From Triglochin maritima (lineage: Eukaryota > Streptophyta > Magnoliopsida > Alismatales > Juncaginaceae), in assembly GCA_963682175.1 (NCBI GenBank), contig OY821791.1, forward strand, positions 29,510,326 through 29,574,325: a stretch of DNA of 64,000 nt, given 5' to 3'. The notes below the pieces were generated by a model. It had not been told where the DNA came from and ran no database searches. It saw only the letters and a program-made list of their open reading frames with translations. The translations under genes were made by a program, and so were the position numbers. Shown piece after piece: positions 1 to 11,496 of this stretch. Numbering within the stretch: the stretch's first letter is position 1; the number at the start of each line of letters is the position of its first letter.

Positions 1-217
1 AATTCATTTCAATTTCTTTCATTTGAGCCCTAGATAGAGAATCTAACTCATCTTCATTTGGGGGTATGTATGGATTTTGAATAAACTTCCAATACTTAAG
101 GCCATTTGATATTAAAAATATTTTCATTCTATTTTTCCAATAATCATAATTTGACCCATTAAGCAAAGGAGGCCTTGTGGTGCATAAACCCTCTAAGTGA
201 TTAGATGTTGAAGCCAT
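1..217 (-). pseudogene. Start of a second SIRE-like gag (partial, continues beyond the window)
   Basis: The reverse strand reads an ATG at 217 followed by the same N-terminus as the gag at 11443. The two copies correspond base for base with an offset of 11226. The reading includes the LNGSNYDYWKNRMKIFL segment typical of UBN2-type copia gag. The window edge cuts it, so it is partial rather than shown to be broken. Its position beside the LTR at 271 shows that this LTR serves as the 5' LTR of another unit to the left. Confidence 0.8.
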
Positions 218-255
218 GCTAAAATTACGGTAAAGTAATGAAATTTAGCTAACAA

Positions 256-268
256 GGCTCTGATACCA
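256..268 (-). other. Primer-binding site, initiator Met-tRNA type (left unit)
   Basis: Read on the minus strand this is TGGTATCAGAGCC, the usual copia priming site complementary to the 3' end of plant initiator Met-tRNA. It lies two bases from the LTR terminus at 271. Confidence 0.9.
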
Positions 269-270
269 AA

Positions 271-1771
271 TGTAGGATCGTGTGGGTCGGGTTAATCTAA
301 TCGCTTTTACACTAATCCCTAACTAATCAAGCAATAAACGCAGTGGAAACAATTTAAAAGCTAGTAGGGAAAAGGACATGCAAACCACAAAGAGACGGGT
401 CGGTTTTTATAGAGGTTCGGCACCCCACCCGGGTCCTAGTCCTCTCTTGCAAGCTCCGCTCGACTCCGCGAGCTCCGCCTACGACTTCACTATCCGTTCC
501 CCGTTCCGGGCCGGGAGACAACGCCTTACAACCGTCAAACTCGCGAACAACCCTCGCCGAGCTTGGAATCCTCTTCTCACAATCCGAGAAGGATCACTTC
601 GGGCTCTCACCGAAGTCTATACACTTTTGACAAACTTTGTAACTGAGTGGGATTCACTCTCTAATTGAGCACACTTTGAGTAGGATGAGTAATTGATCAA
701 GTGTGTATAGTTTAGGCTTATGGAGTGTAGAAATGGGAGCTTTGAGGATTGAGGTTTCTCTCTAATGTATTGGGATAATTGGAGTTGGAGAGTTGTGTTA
801 ACAACATGTCTTGAGTCTCTATTTATAAGCTCCTAAGGTATTCTAGCCGTTGGGGATAGATTTGATTGGGTTTTGTGCAAGATACACAAAGAAGAAAATC
901 GGGCTGCAAATCTGTCCAGAACCGATCGACCGAAACTAGTAAACCGGTCGACCGTTCACTTGATTTCAAGGAGAACGGTCGAACAAATAAATATTCGGTC
1001 GGACAAACGAGCTAGAACTTAACTCTACTTAAGTTAATCGGTCGAACCAAAGTATGGGGTGGTCGACCGTTTAGGGGATTCAGTTGAGACAAAGGTGCAA
1101 CGGTCGAACGAAGAATGTGTCGACCGATAGCAGGGAATTTGGTTTCTTGAAGAAATGTTCAACCGGTCGACCGAAACAAAGTCGTTGTTGGACCGGTTAC
1201 CGAATGTATTTTGGGGTTAAGTTTGTTTTATACGAATACGACCGTTATAGGAATACGACAAGGAAAACGGCCATATTAAAATCTGGGATCGGTCGACCGA
1301 AAATGTAGAACCGGTCGACCGGTAGAGTTCGGTAAAATCATTGTGAAGAGTCTGTTATAAACCGGTCGAACGGAGAACTGGTTCGGTCGACCGGTTCACA
1401 CAGGAATTCTGGGTTTAGGTTTAAAGTGATTTTCGACTAAGGTTTGGGTCATCTAATGAAGTCCAAATCAGGTGAAATTTTGTGTGTGACTTCTCTAAGG
1501 AACCTAGTGTGTATGTGATAAATTTTTAGCTCTTGTATGCTCAATTTACACATGTTCCTAAGACTCAAAATAAAATCAAGATTACAAGTCTTCATATAGC
1601 TTTGTTACAAATCTTGACTTGATTTCCTTCCTTCCATGAGTTTTGATCACCTGTAGAGGTTAGCACATGTAATATATATGCAATGCAATATGTGTGCTAC
1701 TCTACATTACTTATGATTAAGATTAGGTTGATTAAATCATCAAAACAAGGATTAAGGCCAAAAAACCAACA
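271..1771 (-). repeat. LTR of the SIRE-like element (left, shared)
   Basis: A 1501-bp repeat with TG...CA termini, about 98 percent identical by eye to 11497-12996. In element orientation it starts TGTTGG and ends CCTACA. A likely TATA box (TTATAAATAG on the minus strand) lies near 825-835. Upstream of it, within about 100-570 bp, are five perfect CGGTCGACCG palindromes (945, 1164, 1290, 1312, 1384) and about nine degenerate copies. The cluster therefore sits in U3, where an enhancer would be. A primer site on one side and a G-rich tract on the other mark it as the shared LTR of a tandem. Confidence 0.92.
921..1394. repeat. Cluster of CGGTCGACCG palindromes in the LTR
   Basis: Five exact copies of a 10-base palindrome with SalI core GTCGAC, plus variants such as CGGTCGAAC, CGATCGACCG and GGTCGACCG, with irregular spacing of about 20-120 bp. 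The paralogous LTR holds the same cluster at 12147-12622. Confidence 0.9.
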
Positions 1772-2354
1772 ATCTCCCCCTTTTTTTATGATGACAACCT
1801 ATATCTTAATACTTGAAATTTTTAAATGTAAATTATGCATATAAATGTGCATAGTTTTTGTTCAATTTTAACCAATTTTCAAGTAACCCCCTTTAATTAT
1901 CTCTCCCCCTTTGACATCCATCAAAAACAAAAATAATATGATTTTAAGCATAGAATTTGGATGTCTTTTAATGAAGTTGCTCCCCCTAAATTTTGCACTT
2001 CATTACTCTAATAAAAGATATAACATTTAAGCTCCCCCTATCAATAAGATTAGATGGAAACTATGAGTATGATTCAAGTTAAATTCATTTAAGTTTCAAC
2101 TCAAGCCTTATTCTAACATCCATTTAAAATTTGACATTTATAATCAATGGATGTGATATATGATTTGCAATGAACAAGGTTAATGATTTGCAATGAATTA
2201 AACTTCTAAAGATATGACAATTAAGCATATAGACTAGATTAGAGCTAAATTTTCAGAAATTTCAAAGATAGAAATTTATACCAAACTTGAATCTTGAATA
2301 GCTCCAATCTTGACTTGGTGATGCAACCGGATTCGAATTCGACGCTTTGGCTCA
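1772..2354 (-). other. 3' end of the SIRE-like internal region with polypurine tracts
   Basis: AT-rich, without a supported ORF. On the minus strand it ends with TCATAAAAAAAGGGGGAGAT directly before the LTR, the hallmark 3' end of SIRE/Maximus elements (1772-1795). Three further AGGGGGAG-like tracts occur near 1904-1912, 1981-1987 and 2032-2040, so several potential plus-strand priming tracts lie within 300 bp. The segment is cut at 2354 by the Athila-like insertion; the gag side resumes at 9773. Confidence 0.75.
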
Positions 2355-3541
2355 TGATGAGAATTAAATTTATACCGTAAGTGCACGGCGTCAATGGAGA
2401 CGTGGCAAATACGGGTCGAACACAAGGAGGGAGAGATTTTGTTATTAGTGTGATTTCGATTGGGGGAAAGAAGGAGAGAAGAAATAAGTTGGTTTTGAGA
2501 TTTTTGATTTTTAATTATCTAAAGCAAGAAACAAGAACAATTAAAACTAAAACAAGAACAAAGAAGTGAGTTCCGTTGGGTGGAGGTTTAGATTTAGGGT
2601 TTAGATTAGAGAATTCAGAAACTTATAATAAATCATATTAGTTATAAAGCATTACATGATAAATGATTTAACATAAACTCAAGTAATCAAAATATACTAA
2701 CACGAAATTAAAATAATAACATTCATTCATCTTCTCTTCACCCTAAATCCGTCACCTCCACCCTTTGGAAAAAGTTAGAAACTCATGGAGGGAGGAAGAA
2801 GGGATCCTAGAGGCATTACAAAAGAAAAGTAAAAACAAGAAATAAAAGACAAAATTTTATTACTAAAATAAAGACAAGTACAAATAACAACTAAAAACTA
2901 GGTCTAAGGCCAAGGACCCTTCTACCATCGTTCTCGGGGCTATTTATAGCCGATACAAGGGATCCCAATATATAAATGGAACGTACACGCGTCAATACAG
3001 CATTGGTAAAAATTTGAGCACACGGATCGACTTTTGTGCGGCTAAATCGCCGCAATTCGTACATGAGGTGCGGCGGAATCGCCACCTTTTTGGCTCAGAT
3101 TCGATCCAGATTTTTCCTGTGTGTTTATGGTATGATTTGATCCTCCTTTGCGCGTCTGGATTGATTCTTTCCATTCTTTTGAGCTCCGGATTAATTCCTT
3201 TATATATATGGAGATTCACATTGATTTTTCTTTAGATTTTCTCCATAATAATAAAAGCTACTCGTGATTTGCAATTAGGTCCTTGACTTTTTGCAATTAA
3301 GTCCCCGACTACTTTTGTGCTTAAGTCTTTGTTCTTTTTGTAATTAGATCTTGAATGCTTTTATGCTTGGATACATTTCCATTTGTAACCTGATAAACTT
3401 GAACTTGGTCTTTATGTAGAAATGAGTCTTTTGCACGCGTTTACGCTCTGTAAATAAGACTAAACACATACCTTAGTAGCATTTATTGATGTAAAAGTAA
3501 TCTAAATGAAAGACATATGATGCAATGTATGCAATGCATCA
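2355..3541 (-). repeat. 3' LTR of the Athila-like element
   Basis: 1187 bp, ending ATGCATCA on the plus strand at 3541 and starting TGATGAGAATT. It matches 8548-9772 except for few substitutions and loss of about 38 bp near 3450 (present at 9642-9680), apparently between short CT repeats. A TATA-like CTATAAATAG on the minus strand lies near 2938-2947. Confidence 0.93.
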
Positions 3542-4645
3542 AATACCCCCACACCTAGATTTTGCTAGTCCCTAGCAAAACAGAAAATAAGAAAAATAAA
3601 AACAGGGAAATCCTAACTCATTTTCGTAGGAATCACGGTTGCACTTAGCATGTGCAACAAGCCTTTAAACCTCCTTGTTGCCAAGGAGGACGAGTTTTGT
3701 CTCGTGAGGGTTTTTAGTTGACACACCCACAAAGTCTTAATTCAACATTCCATTAATAGCTCTCAATATCCCTACCTCAACCTTATACATCTCACTTCGA
3801 ATTCTTGTATGCTCATTATATGAATCTAACTCATTAAAAATATGACTTGGGTCTTTGTTCCTCCAATATTCACACCACTAACCCTTCTACACATGATATT
3901 ACTTAAATTATTTTGCACGCCTCCTCTGGTGGTGAAGTATCATTCGGATCAACCATGGCATGGATCATTCTTTTAGCTTTGGGCCTTGAGTATTTTTTTT
4001 TCTTTTCTTCCGTGATTCAACACATTTGCTTTTTGACACTTGTACCCTTTTTGCATTCGTGTAGCGAGTTTGGTCGATAATCCCGAGCTGGTAGACTCAA
4101 GTTACCGGGTTTCAAGATACCCCTACGGACCAGTGACTCAAAGGCTTGGGCTTTTGTAATCATTTTGCAAAATGTGTTTTCTTCACTTTATTCCTTTATT
4201 TTTATTTTTATTTTCCTCAAGGCTTAATTGCTATTAGAAGTCCACACTTCCCGGTATATTTTCCTCAACCTCTACTTTTTATCAACCACTTCAAAGATTT
4301 GATTCATCCAATTTAAGTGCATACATGTCTTAAAGGGCAATGAGTTATTTCTTTGGAACTTAGATTTATGTCATAATTTCTACAAGCAGAATTATATAAT
4401 AAGGAACAAAAACTCAATGCAATTTGTACACGGGTTCTGGCAGTTCAATCTTAAGCTATGTCATGAAACATTGAATTTTTTCTTTTTTCTTTTTTTTTAG
4501 AAATAAAAGACAGATCTATAGATAAATATATACATAAACATCCCCCCACACCTAAATCATGCATTGTCCTCAATGTATGCAAATATAAAGAAAATGCACT
4601 TATTACCTTGGTGAACTGCGGTGGAAGGATGAAATTTGCTCAAAG
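3542..4645 (-). other. Non-coding internal region between protease and 3' LTR
   Basis: About 1.1 kb with no supported ORF, where polymerase and integrase would be in an intact gypsy element. The minus strand has GGTGTGGGGGTATT directly before the LTR (polypurine tract) and a second, similar GGTGTGGGGGGATG tract at 4540-4556. The second copy could be a central polypurine tract or the relic of a deletion joint. Confidence 0.7.
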
Positions 4646-7009
4646 TCAACCATAGTCAGAACTGGATTGAATGACACCATATTGGTGCATGTATCCAGTT
4701 GAATTGTTCCCCATGTTGCAATGAGAGTCCTGAGTCACAGGTTCCACACCCCTCACATAAATAGGTTCTCTTATTTGCTCGAGTGATGGTGGGTGTGTAG
4801 ATGAATTTCTCCTCTTTTTCTTACTTCCTTTTTGATTTTGTGATGATTCAGAAATATTATAGATTCGTGATTTCATCACAACGTCACTTTGATTGCATAT
4901 TATTTCTGGCTCACTATCAATATGAAAGATATTAAATTCAGCTTTTAAGTTCCCAAAAGATAATTGCATGAGCCCATTACGACAGTTTATCAATGCTTCC
5001 GAAGTGGCTAAAAAGGGTCTGCCTAGAATTACAGGGATTTGTCGGTTAGGATTTACAACAGGTGTGGTATCTAGTACGACAAAATCCACTGGGTAAATGA
5101 AGTCACCAACCTTGATCAAAACATCCTCTACTATACCTCTTGGTTTCTTAATAGAACAATCAGCAAATTGAAGGGTTGTCTTAGAGGGTTTTAGTGGACC
5201 AAGGTTCATTTGCTCATAGACAAAGTATGGGAGTAGGTTAACACTAGCACCAAGGTCTATAAGGGCTTTGTTGATAAAAGTATCTCCTATTGAACATGAA
5301 ATTGTGGGACACCCAGGATCCTTATATTTTATAGGAGATGTGTTGGACAAAATAGAACTTATGTTTGCAGTTAAGAATGCCTTCTTTGGTACGTTTGTTT
5401 TTCTCTTTTTAGTGCACAAATCTTTTAAGAATTTAGCATAAGCAGGTATTTGTTGAATCATGTCTAAGAGTGGAATGTTCACCTTAACTTGCTTAAATAC
5501 TTCCAAGATTTTCTCTATTTGTGCACTTGAGTTCTTTTTGAGTCTATTGGGAAATGGGGCTTTAGGGACATAGACTCGCTCAGGTTCAGGTTGAGCTATG
5601 GGTTCAGGTTGAGTAGGTGGGTTGGGCGTTTCAGATTGGACGTCTGGTTCAATGGTTAGGTCATATGTGGCAGTTTGATGGCTAGATTGATTAGACGTTC
5701 TAGGATTTACCACATTGTTATCAACTTGTCTTCCGGACCGTAATGATACTACTGCATTTATTTGTTGGAACGGTCCTTCCTCATTAACCATTTGAACCGG
5801 TCTAGGGTTGTTATTTCCTGAAGGTGCTTGATAGGATTGATATGAATTATTAGATCTAGGGTTCACCTCAGGTTGACTTGGAAGCCGACCCTTTTCTCTT
5901 TCACCTACTATTTGTGCTAGTTGGCTGACTTGTGTCTCTAGCCTTTGGAAGGTCTGGTTGGTTGTTTGTATAAAAGTTTTCATCAAATTTTCCAAGCTTG
6001 TCAACCTAACCTCATGATCGTTATTGTTACTAAACCCAGATGATGTATTATTTTGGTTATACGGGTTTGGTTGTTGTCTAGGAGGTTGACCCTGTTGGTT
6101 TGATGAGAAATTGGAATTATTACGCCAACCCGAGTTATAGGTTGATGCGTATGGGTCATTTCTAGCATGGTTATACATGGCATTAACTTGGTCCCATTCC
6201 GCACAATCCTCCATTACATGACCAGTCTGACCACATCTAGAGCAAGGGATAGACGAGGCTTGATTCACTCGGTTTTGGGTTCGTAGCACTAAACTTTCCA
6301 TTCTGCGCATAAGGGTAGCTAGTTTTGCTTCAGCCGCTATGTTGGCATCTACAGCTAAGACACCTTATTTGGGTTGGCTTGCTATTTTAGATCCAATACT
6401 CGGGTTAGGCAGTGTTCTAGCATTGTCCCATTGCATACTGTTTTCAGCTAATTCCTCAAGGAAAGTCCAGGCATCATTTTCATTTTTTGACATAAAGTTC
6501 CCTTGGCTTACGGATTCTACCATAACCCTAGATGTGGGTGTCAATCCCTCATAAATAATTTGGCATAATTGCCATCTTGGAATTCCATGATGAGGGCATT
6601 GGGTCAGAACACTTTTGAATCTTTCTAGATAGGAATAGAACGGCTCGCTCTCAGACTGAACTAATGCAACAATTTCATTCCTAATCCTCATAGTCTTATG
6701 GTTGGGGAAATATTTTTTTAGGAATACTTGAACAAACTCAGCCCAACTTCTAATGGATCTTTCGGCTAGACTATATAGCCATTTCTTAGCGTCGTCCTTC
6801 AGTGCTAGAGGCACGAATTTTAGACGCACTGCCTCCTCTGGGATATGCTGGTATTGCATAAGAGAGCAGATTTCCTCAAATTCTCTAAGGAAGAGATATG
6901 GGTCTTCCCTAGAGGTGAACTTAGGCAACATACTCATGTATTGTGCCTTAAGTTCGAAGTCGCGACCCAGTATGGTGGGCATAACGATGCACGATGGCTG
7001 AGCAGCCAT
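4646..7009 (-). pseudogene. Athila-like gag-protease polyprotein, one in-frame stop
   Basis: A single frame of about 788 codons interrupted only by TAA at 6365-6367. The first 214 residues (7009 to 6365) hold the gag core, with KKWLYSLAERSIRSW and FYSYLERFKSVLTQCPHHGI typical of plant Retrotrans_gag domains. The second part (554 residues from 6310) has a zinc knuckle CSRCGQTGHVMEDC at about residues 23-36, an N/Q-rich linker with an NPYNQNN-type stretch, and a retropepsin-like protease with LIDLGASVNLL near residue 350 and VILGRPFLATS downstream. No polymerase domains follow. It would package and process particles in the cytoplasm. The lone stop may be an inactivating mutation or a point of translational control. 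Confidence 0.88.
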
Positions 7010-8523
7010 CGCTGGATAGCATCAATCCCTCAGAGTTATAGGTTGCGCAACAGGCGGGTCCACTACGTTCTCACCCATTGGATCCGGGTGAGGTGGTGCA
7101 GCAGATGGATTGGGGCTAAGTTCCAGACTGGAATCTATATGAACTCGTGAGAGTCGATTACTCAAGTCCCGAATCCAAATCTGAGTGCACCGGGTTGAAT
7201 CAATTCTTGAAATTAAATTCGAAATTTAAATTCAAATTTAATTTCAAGAATTAATTACAATTGTTTTTTATATTTTCGTTTTTTTTTAATATATTTTTTT
7301 TATGTTTTTTTTCCAAAAGGGAAACAAACAATAGAATGGGGAAAGATGAGAAAGGAATCTTAATCTAGAGAATTTAGGTGAGAAGAGAAAGAAGACTCAA
7401 ATGAGAAGGGAAACCTAACTCTAAAGATAGAAAGAGGGTTGGTCAGAAAATTCCTAAGAAAGCACGGTTCAAACAATCCTAGACCTAGTCTCGCTTAGAT
7501 CTAGACGACTCCTAACTGGTTGAGTCGAATTGATTTGCTTGATTCACCTCCCTCACTAATCAAACCAACTTGGTCAGGCCGTGTATAGCTAGTGGGGGCG
7601 CTTCCGACAGAGTCGGTGCCAATTAGACAACCACTTCGCTTGGAAGACTTACGTCAACACAAAAACACTTTCTAGACACCAAATTAAATTCAATCGGCTT
7701 CAGGTCATAGCAAGTCAAACCAATTCTTCTCCTTAAATGAGTCTGAGTCCTTAGGGGTCAATGTCTAATTGATTTTAATTTAAGGCTTGGGTGACACTTT
7801 GGGATTGTTATTTGTGGGCCACGGAAGGGTGATGAAATCCCCACCGTATCTTTGCCTACGGAGTTTCCCTTAATATAGTTTAACTTAGATCTAGCAAAGA
7901 TAGTCAAACACTGGTCTTTAATTGGTGGCAATTGCAAGGTTGTATACAAACTAAATTATATGCCTAAATGCAATCAATAAAAACCACGTTACGTACCTTG
8001 ACTCCAGCACTCTTCAACAGAAATTGATTTGCAAGAATTTAGCAAGAATAATGCATACAAAACACTAGATGATGCATGCACTAAGGCCTTTCTAATTTTG
8101 CCAATTTTAGGTCAGAGTTGAATTATTGCCAATTATGGAATTTTTGCCCTAACACATGCAGTTCTACTAAAAGGAAATTTTCTGAAAATAGAAATTACGA
8201 GGAAAAGAGGCAACAAAGGTTACCTTATGCAATGCTCAGTCGGGTTCACCGCCTGCTCTCGAAATTTCAGATGCTCCACGCGTCCACCCAGAGATGGTGC
8301 TAACCCCAGAAAAATTTGAAGCCCAGAAGCTTCAGGTGTGCGGCGATTCCGCCGCAGGTTGCTCTTGGTATGCGGCGATTCTGCCGCCCTTGTTGCTCAG
8401 ACTGCGTTCAGATTTCACCGCGCGCTCTGTTGTCTCCTGAAACACAAATCCAAATACTTAGATCGCGCACAAGATAAACAGAATAGAATCGAAATCAACA
8501 AAAAAATCAAAATCTGCGTCGCC
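7010..8523 (-). other. 5' leader of the Athila-like element
   Basis: About 1.5 kb between primer site and gag, without a convincing ORF. It includes a T-rich tract (7261-7320). Long leaders carrying packaging signals are usual in Athila relatives; none can be pinpointed here. Confidence 0.6.
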
Positions 8524-8541
8524 TCCCCGGCAACGGCGCCA
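8524..8541 (-). other. Primer-binding site, tRNA-Asp type
   Basis: On the minus strand this reads TGGCGCCGTTGCCGGGGA, the 18-nt site used by Athila-type gypsy elements. It lies 6 nt from the LTR boundary at 8548. Confidence 0.95.
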
Positions 8542-8547
8542 AAAACA

Positions 8548-9772
8548 CGATGAGAATTAAATTTATACCGCAAGTGCACGACGTCAATGGAGACGTGGCA
8601 AATACGGGTCGAACACAAGGGGGGAGAGATTTTGTTATTAGTGTGATTTCGATTGGGGGAAAAAAGGAGAGAAGAAATAAGTTGGTTTTGAGATTTTTTA
8701 TTTTTAATTATCTAAAGCAAGAAACAAGAACAGTTAAAACTAAAACAAGAACAAAGAAGTGAATTCCGTTGGGTGGAGGTTTAGATTTAGGGTTTAGATT
8801 AGAGAATTCAGAAACTTATAATAAATCATATTAGTTATAAAGCATTACATGATAAATGATTTAACATAAACTCAAGTAATCAAAATATACTAACACGAAA
8901 TTAAAATAATAACATTCATTCATCTTCTCTTCACCCTAAATCCGTCACCTCCACCCTTTGGAAAGAGTTAGAAACTCATGGAGGGAGGAAGAAGGGATCC
9001 TACAGGCATTACAAAACAAAAGTAAAAACAAGAAATAAAAGACAGAATTTTATTACTAAAATAAAGACAAGTACAAATAACAACTAAAAACTAGGTCTAA
9101 GGCCAAGGACCCTTCTACCATCGTTCTCGGGGCTATTTATAGCCGATACAAGGGATCCCAATATATAAATGGAACGTACACGCGTCAATACAACATTGGT
9201 AAAAAAATTAAGCACACGGATCGACTTATGTGCGGCTAAATCGCCGCAATTTGTACATGAGGTGTGGCGGAATCGCCACCTTTTTGGCTCGGTTTCGATC
9301 CAGATTTTTCCTGTGTGTTTATGGTATGATTTGATCCTCCTTTGCGCGTCTGGATTGATTCTTTCCATTCTTTTGAGCTCCAGATTAATTCCTTTATATA
9401 TATGGAGATTCACATTGATTTTTCTTTAGATTTTCTCCATAATAATAAAAGCTACTCGTGATTTGCAATTAGGTCCTTGACTTTTTGCAATTAAGTCCCT
9501 GGCTACTTTTGTGCTTAAGTCTTTGTTCTTTTTGTAATTAGATCTTGAATGCTTTTATGCTTGGATTCATTTCCATTTGTAACCTGATAAACTTGAACTT
9601 GGTCTTTATGATAGAAATTAGTCTTTTGCACGCGTTTATGCTCGAGATGTGGGTAAATTGCATTCAGGTCCCTGTATTCTGTAAATAAGACTAAACACAT
9701 ACCTTAGTAGCATTTATTGATGTAAAAGTAATCTAAATGAAAGACATATGATGCAATGTATGCAATGCATCA
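8548..9772 (-). repeat. 5' LTR of the Athila-like element
   Basis: 1225-bp partner of 2355-3541. The terminal base next to the primer site differs (CGATGAG versus TGATGAG). It retains a 38-bp segment lost from the other copy. The stretch near 8562-8620 (ACCGCAAGTGCACGACGTC then GGCAAATACGGGTCGAACA) recurs in other LTR families of the window. Confidence 0.93.
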
Positions 9773-9800
9773 GCTCATCCGGTCACCACCAATCTCCTCT

Positions 9801-11443
9801 TCAAGTACCTACAAGTGTAGATTTTGGTACCCAAACAACTTTGGGTCCTTGAATGTTAGCTTTGGGAATCCAAACCATTTTGGTTTTAGGAGCCCACACA
9901 CTTGAGAAACTATGGTTAATGAACATATGCTTGCCATTTAGTGTAGTGTGAGATACATGGTTTTTCAATTTTGAATTGTAACCTAAACCATGTTTTTGCA
10001 AGGATTGCCTTTGACTACCTAATAACATGTTGAGCATATGAGTTCCATTTGTGAATCTTTCTAAATCTTTTCTTAATTGTGAATTACAAGCTTGAAGATT
10101 TAGTTGATCACAATCTATAGGTGTTGCTTTTAATTTATCAATATTTGATGCATTCTTTTGAAATTTAGCAATCACCTCATTCTTCTCATTCATGCATGTT
10201 TCAATTTGGCTTTGGAGATCTTTGATTAACTTTCTAGCATTCTTATTTTTATCACAAATGATCTCATATTGTTTAACTAAATCATGGAATGCATTTTGAA
10301 GTTCATCATAAGAATATGTTTCTTCTTTAGAACATGAACTATCACTAGCATATGACTTAGATGAGCATGAATTTGATCTATTGGAGTAAGAGTTAGAAAA
10401 TACCTCACTTCCTTTATCTTGAATTGCCATGTAGCACATATGCGCATATTCCTTTGTTGATGAAGGTGCGGTTGATTTGGATGATGACGACGATGAATCG
10501 TCCCAAGTGGCCTTGTGAGCTTCCAACCTCTTCTCTTTTCTCTTACTCCTCTCCTTTTCTCTCCTTCTCTCCCTTCTCTCATTTTTCTTTTCTCCTTCGC
10601 TTCTCTCATTTTCGCTCTCCTCCCTCTCTTTTTCTTTTTCTCTTTTCTCACTTCTTCTACCTCTTCTTTCATTCTTTTCTCCCTTATCCCTCTTGAGGTA
10701 TTTGAAGAAGTCTTGGGCAAGGACCTCAATGTCCTCTTATTCCACTCTCCTTGGCTCATCAAGTTTGCATGCAATGCCACGGTGGAGTTTTTCTTTGAAG
10801 CTTCCTTCTCTTTTCGATGACTCAATTGGAGCTTATAGGCCATGAGATTTCCAATGAGTTCCTCCATCTTCAATTTTGAAAGATCGTGCGATTCTTAAAT
10901 TGCGACGACCTTGTCTTCCCAATCGTTGCTCAATGACCGGAGGAATTTTCGAGTCATCTCTCCTTCATTTATCCTTCTTTCAAGAATCAAAAGAGAGTTA
11001 GTAATATCGGTGAAGCGAGTGTTCATATCGCTTATGTTCTCACCGATATGCATAGAAAATATTTCATATTTATGCATGAGGAGACTTGTCCTAGTTTCTT
11101 TAGTTTTACTATCACCCTCATGATGCATTTGTAACTTATGCAATATTTCATTTGCACTTTCACAACCCCTAATTCTATTGTATTCTCCCTCATTAAGGCC
11201 ACAATAAAGAATGTTCATGATTTTAGAATTCATTTCAATTTCTTTCATTTGAGCCCTAGATAGAGAATCTAACTCATCTTCATTTGGGGGTATGTATGGA
11301 TTTTGAATAAACTTCCAATACTTAAGGTCATTTGATATTAAAAATATTTTCATTCTATTTTTCCAATAATCATAATTTGACCCATTAAGCAAAAGAGGCC
11401 TTGTGGTGCATAAACCCTCTAAGTGATTAGATGTTGAAGTCAT
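9801..11443 (-). pseudogene. SIRE-like gag, interrupted
   Basis: Starts at the ATG at 11443, 54 nt inside the LTR boundary. Residues 1-182 are a UBN2-type copia gag domain (LNGSNYDYWKNRMKIFL, then SNDWEDKVVAI). A TAA at 10895-10897 breaks the frame; the same frame continues with the conserved EELIGNLMAYKLQL. A frameshift near 10500 leads to the C-terminal 241 residues (10526-9801), with YDELQNAFHDL and a repeated VW(A/V/I)PK motif typical of SIRE gag tails. Where the zinc knuckle is expected there is a long R/E/K-rich stretch encoded by the purine-rich tract at 10530-10700. No polymerase follows. Confidence 0.85.
10530..10700. repeat. CT-rich low-complexity expansion inside gag
   Basis: The plus strand is almost purely pyrimidine (CTTCTC/TTCTCT units); the minus strand codes about 55 Arg/Glu/Lys residues. 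It lies where other SIRE gags have a CCHC zinc knuckle, suggesting a simple-sequence expansion that replaced or displaced the RNA-binding motif. Confidence 0.8.
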
Positions 11444-11481
11444 GCTAAAATTACGGTAAAGTAATGAAATTTAGCTAACAA

Positions 11482-11494
11482 TGCTCTGATACCA
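11482..11494 (-). other. Primer-binding site, initiator Met-tRNA type (right unit)
   Basis: Minus-strand TGGTATCAGAGCA, one base different from the left copy, adjacent to the LTR at 11497. Confidence 0.88.
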
Positions 11495-11496
11495 AA

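Larger units (their letters stand above)
2355..9772 (-). mobile_element. Athila-like non-autonomous gag-protease element nested in the SIRE-like element
   Basis: LTRs 2355-3541 and 8548-9772, tRNA-Asp primer site at 8524-8541, G-rich tract at 3542-3556, and 5-bp target duplication GCTCA (2350-2354 and 9773-9777). The internal region codes only gag and an aspartic protease on the minus strand; reverse transcriptase, RNase H and integrase are missing. This is the structure described for gag-only LTR elements (TR-GAG type) that borrow enzymes from autonomous relatives. LTR identity is high, so the insertion is recent. Confidence 0.93.

Noticed and set aside
378..1308. Plus-strand ORFs of 96 and 74 residues, repeated at 11674-12535
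   Set aside because: They lie inside an LTR, antisense to it, and are duplicated only because the LTR is.
2891..3235. Small ORFs on both strands of the Athila-like LTR, also at 9084-9429
   Set aside because: LTR sequence read by chance; no start context or family similarity.
10424..10820. Plus-strand Ser/Phe/Leu-rich ORFs
   Set aside because: Complement of the purine-rich gag tract; low complexity only.
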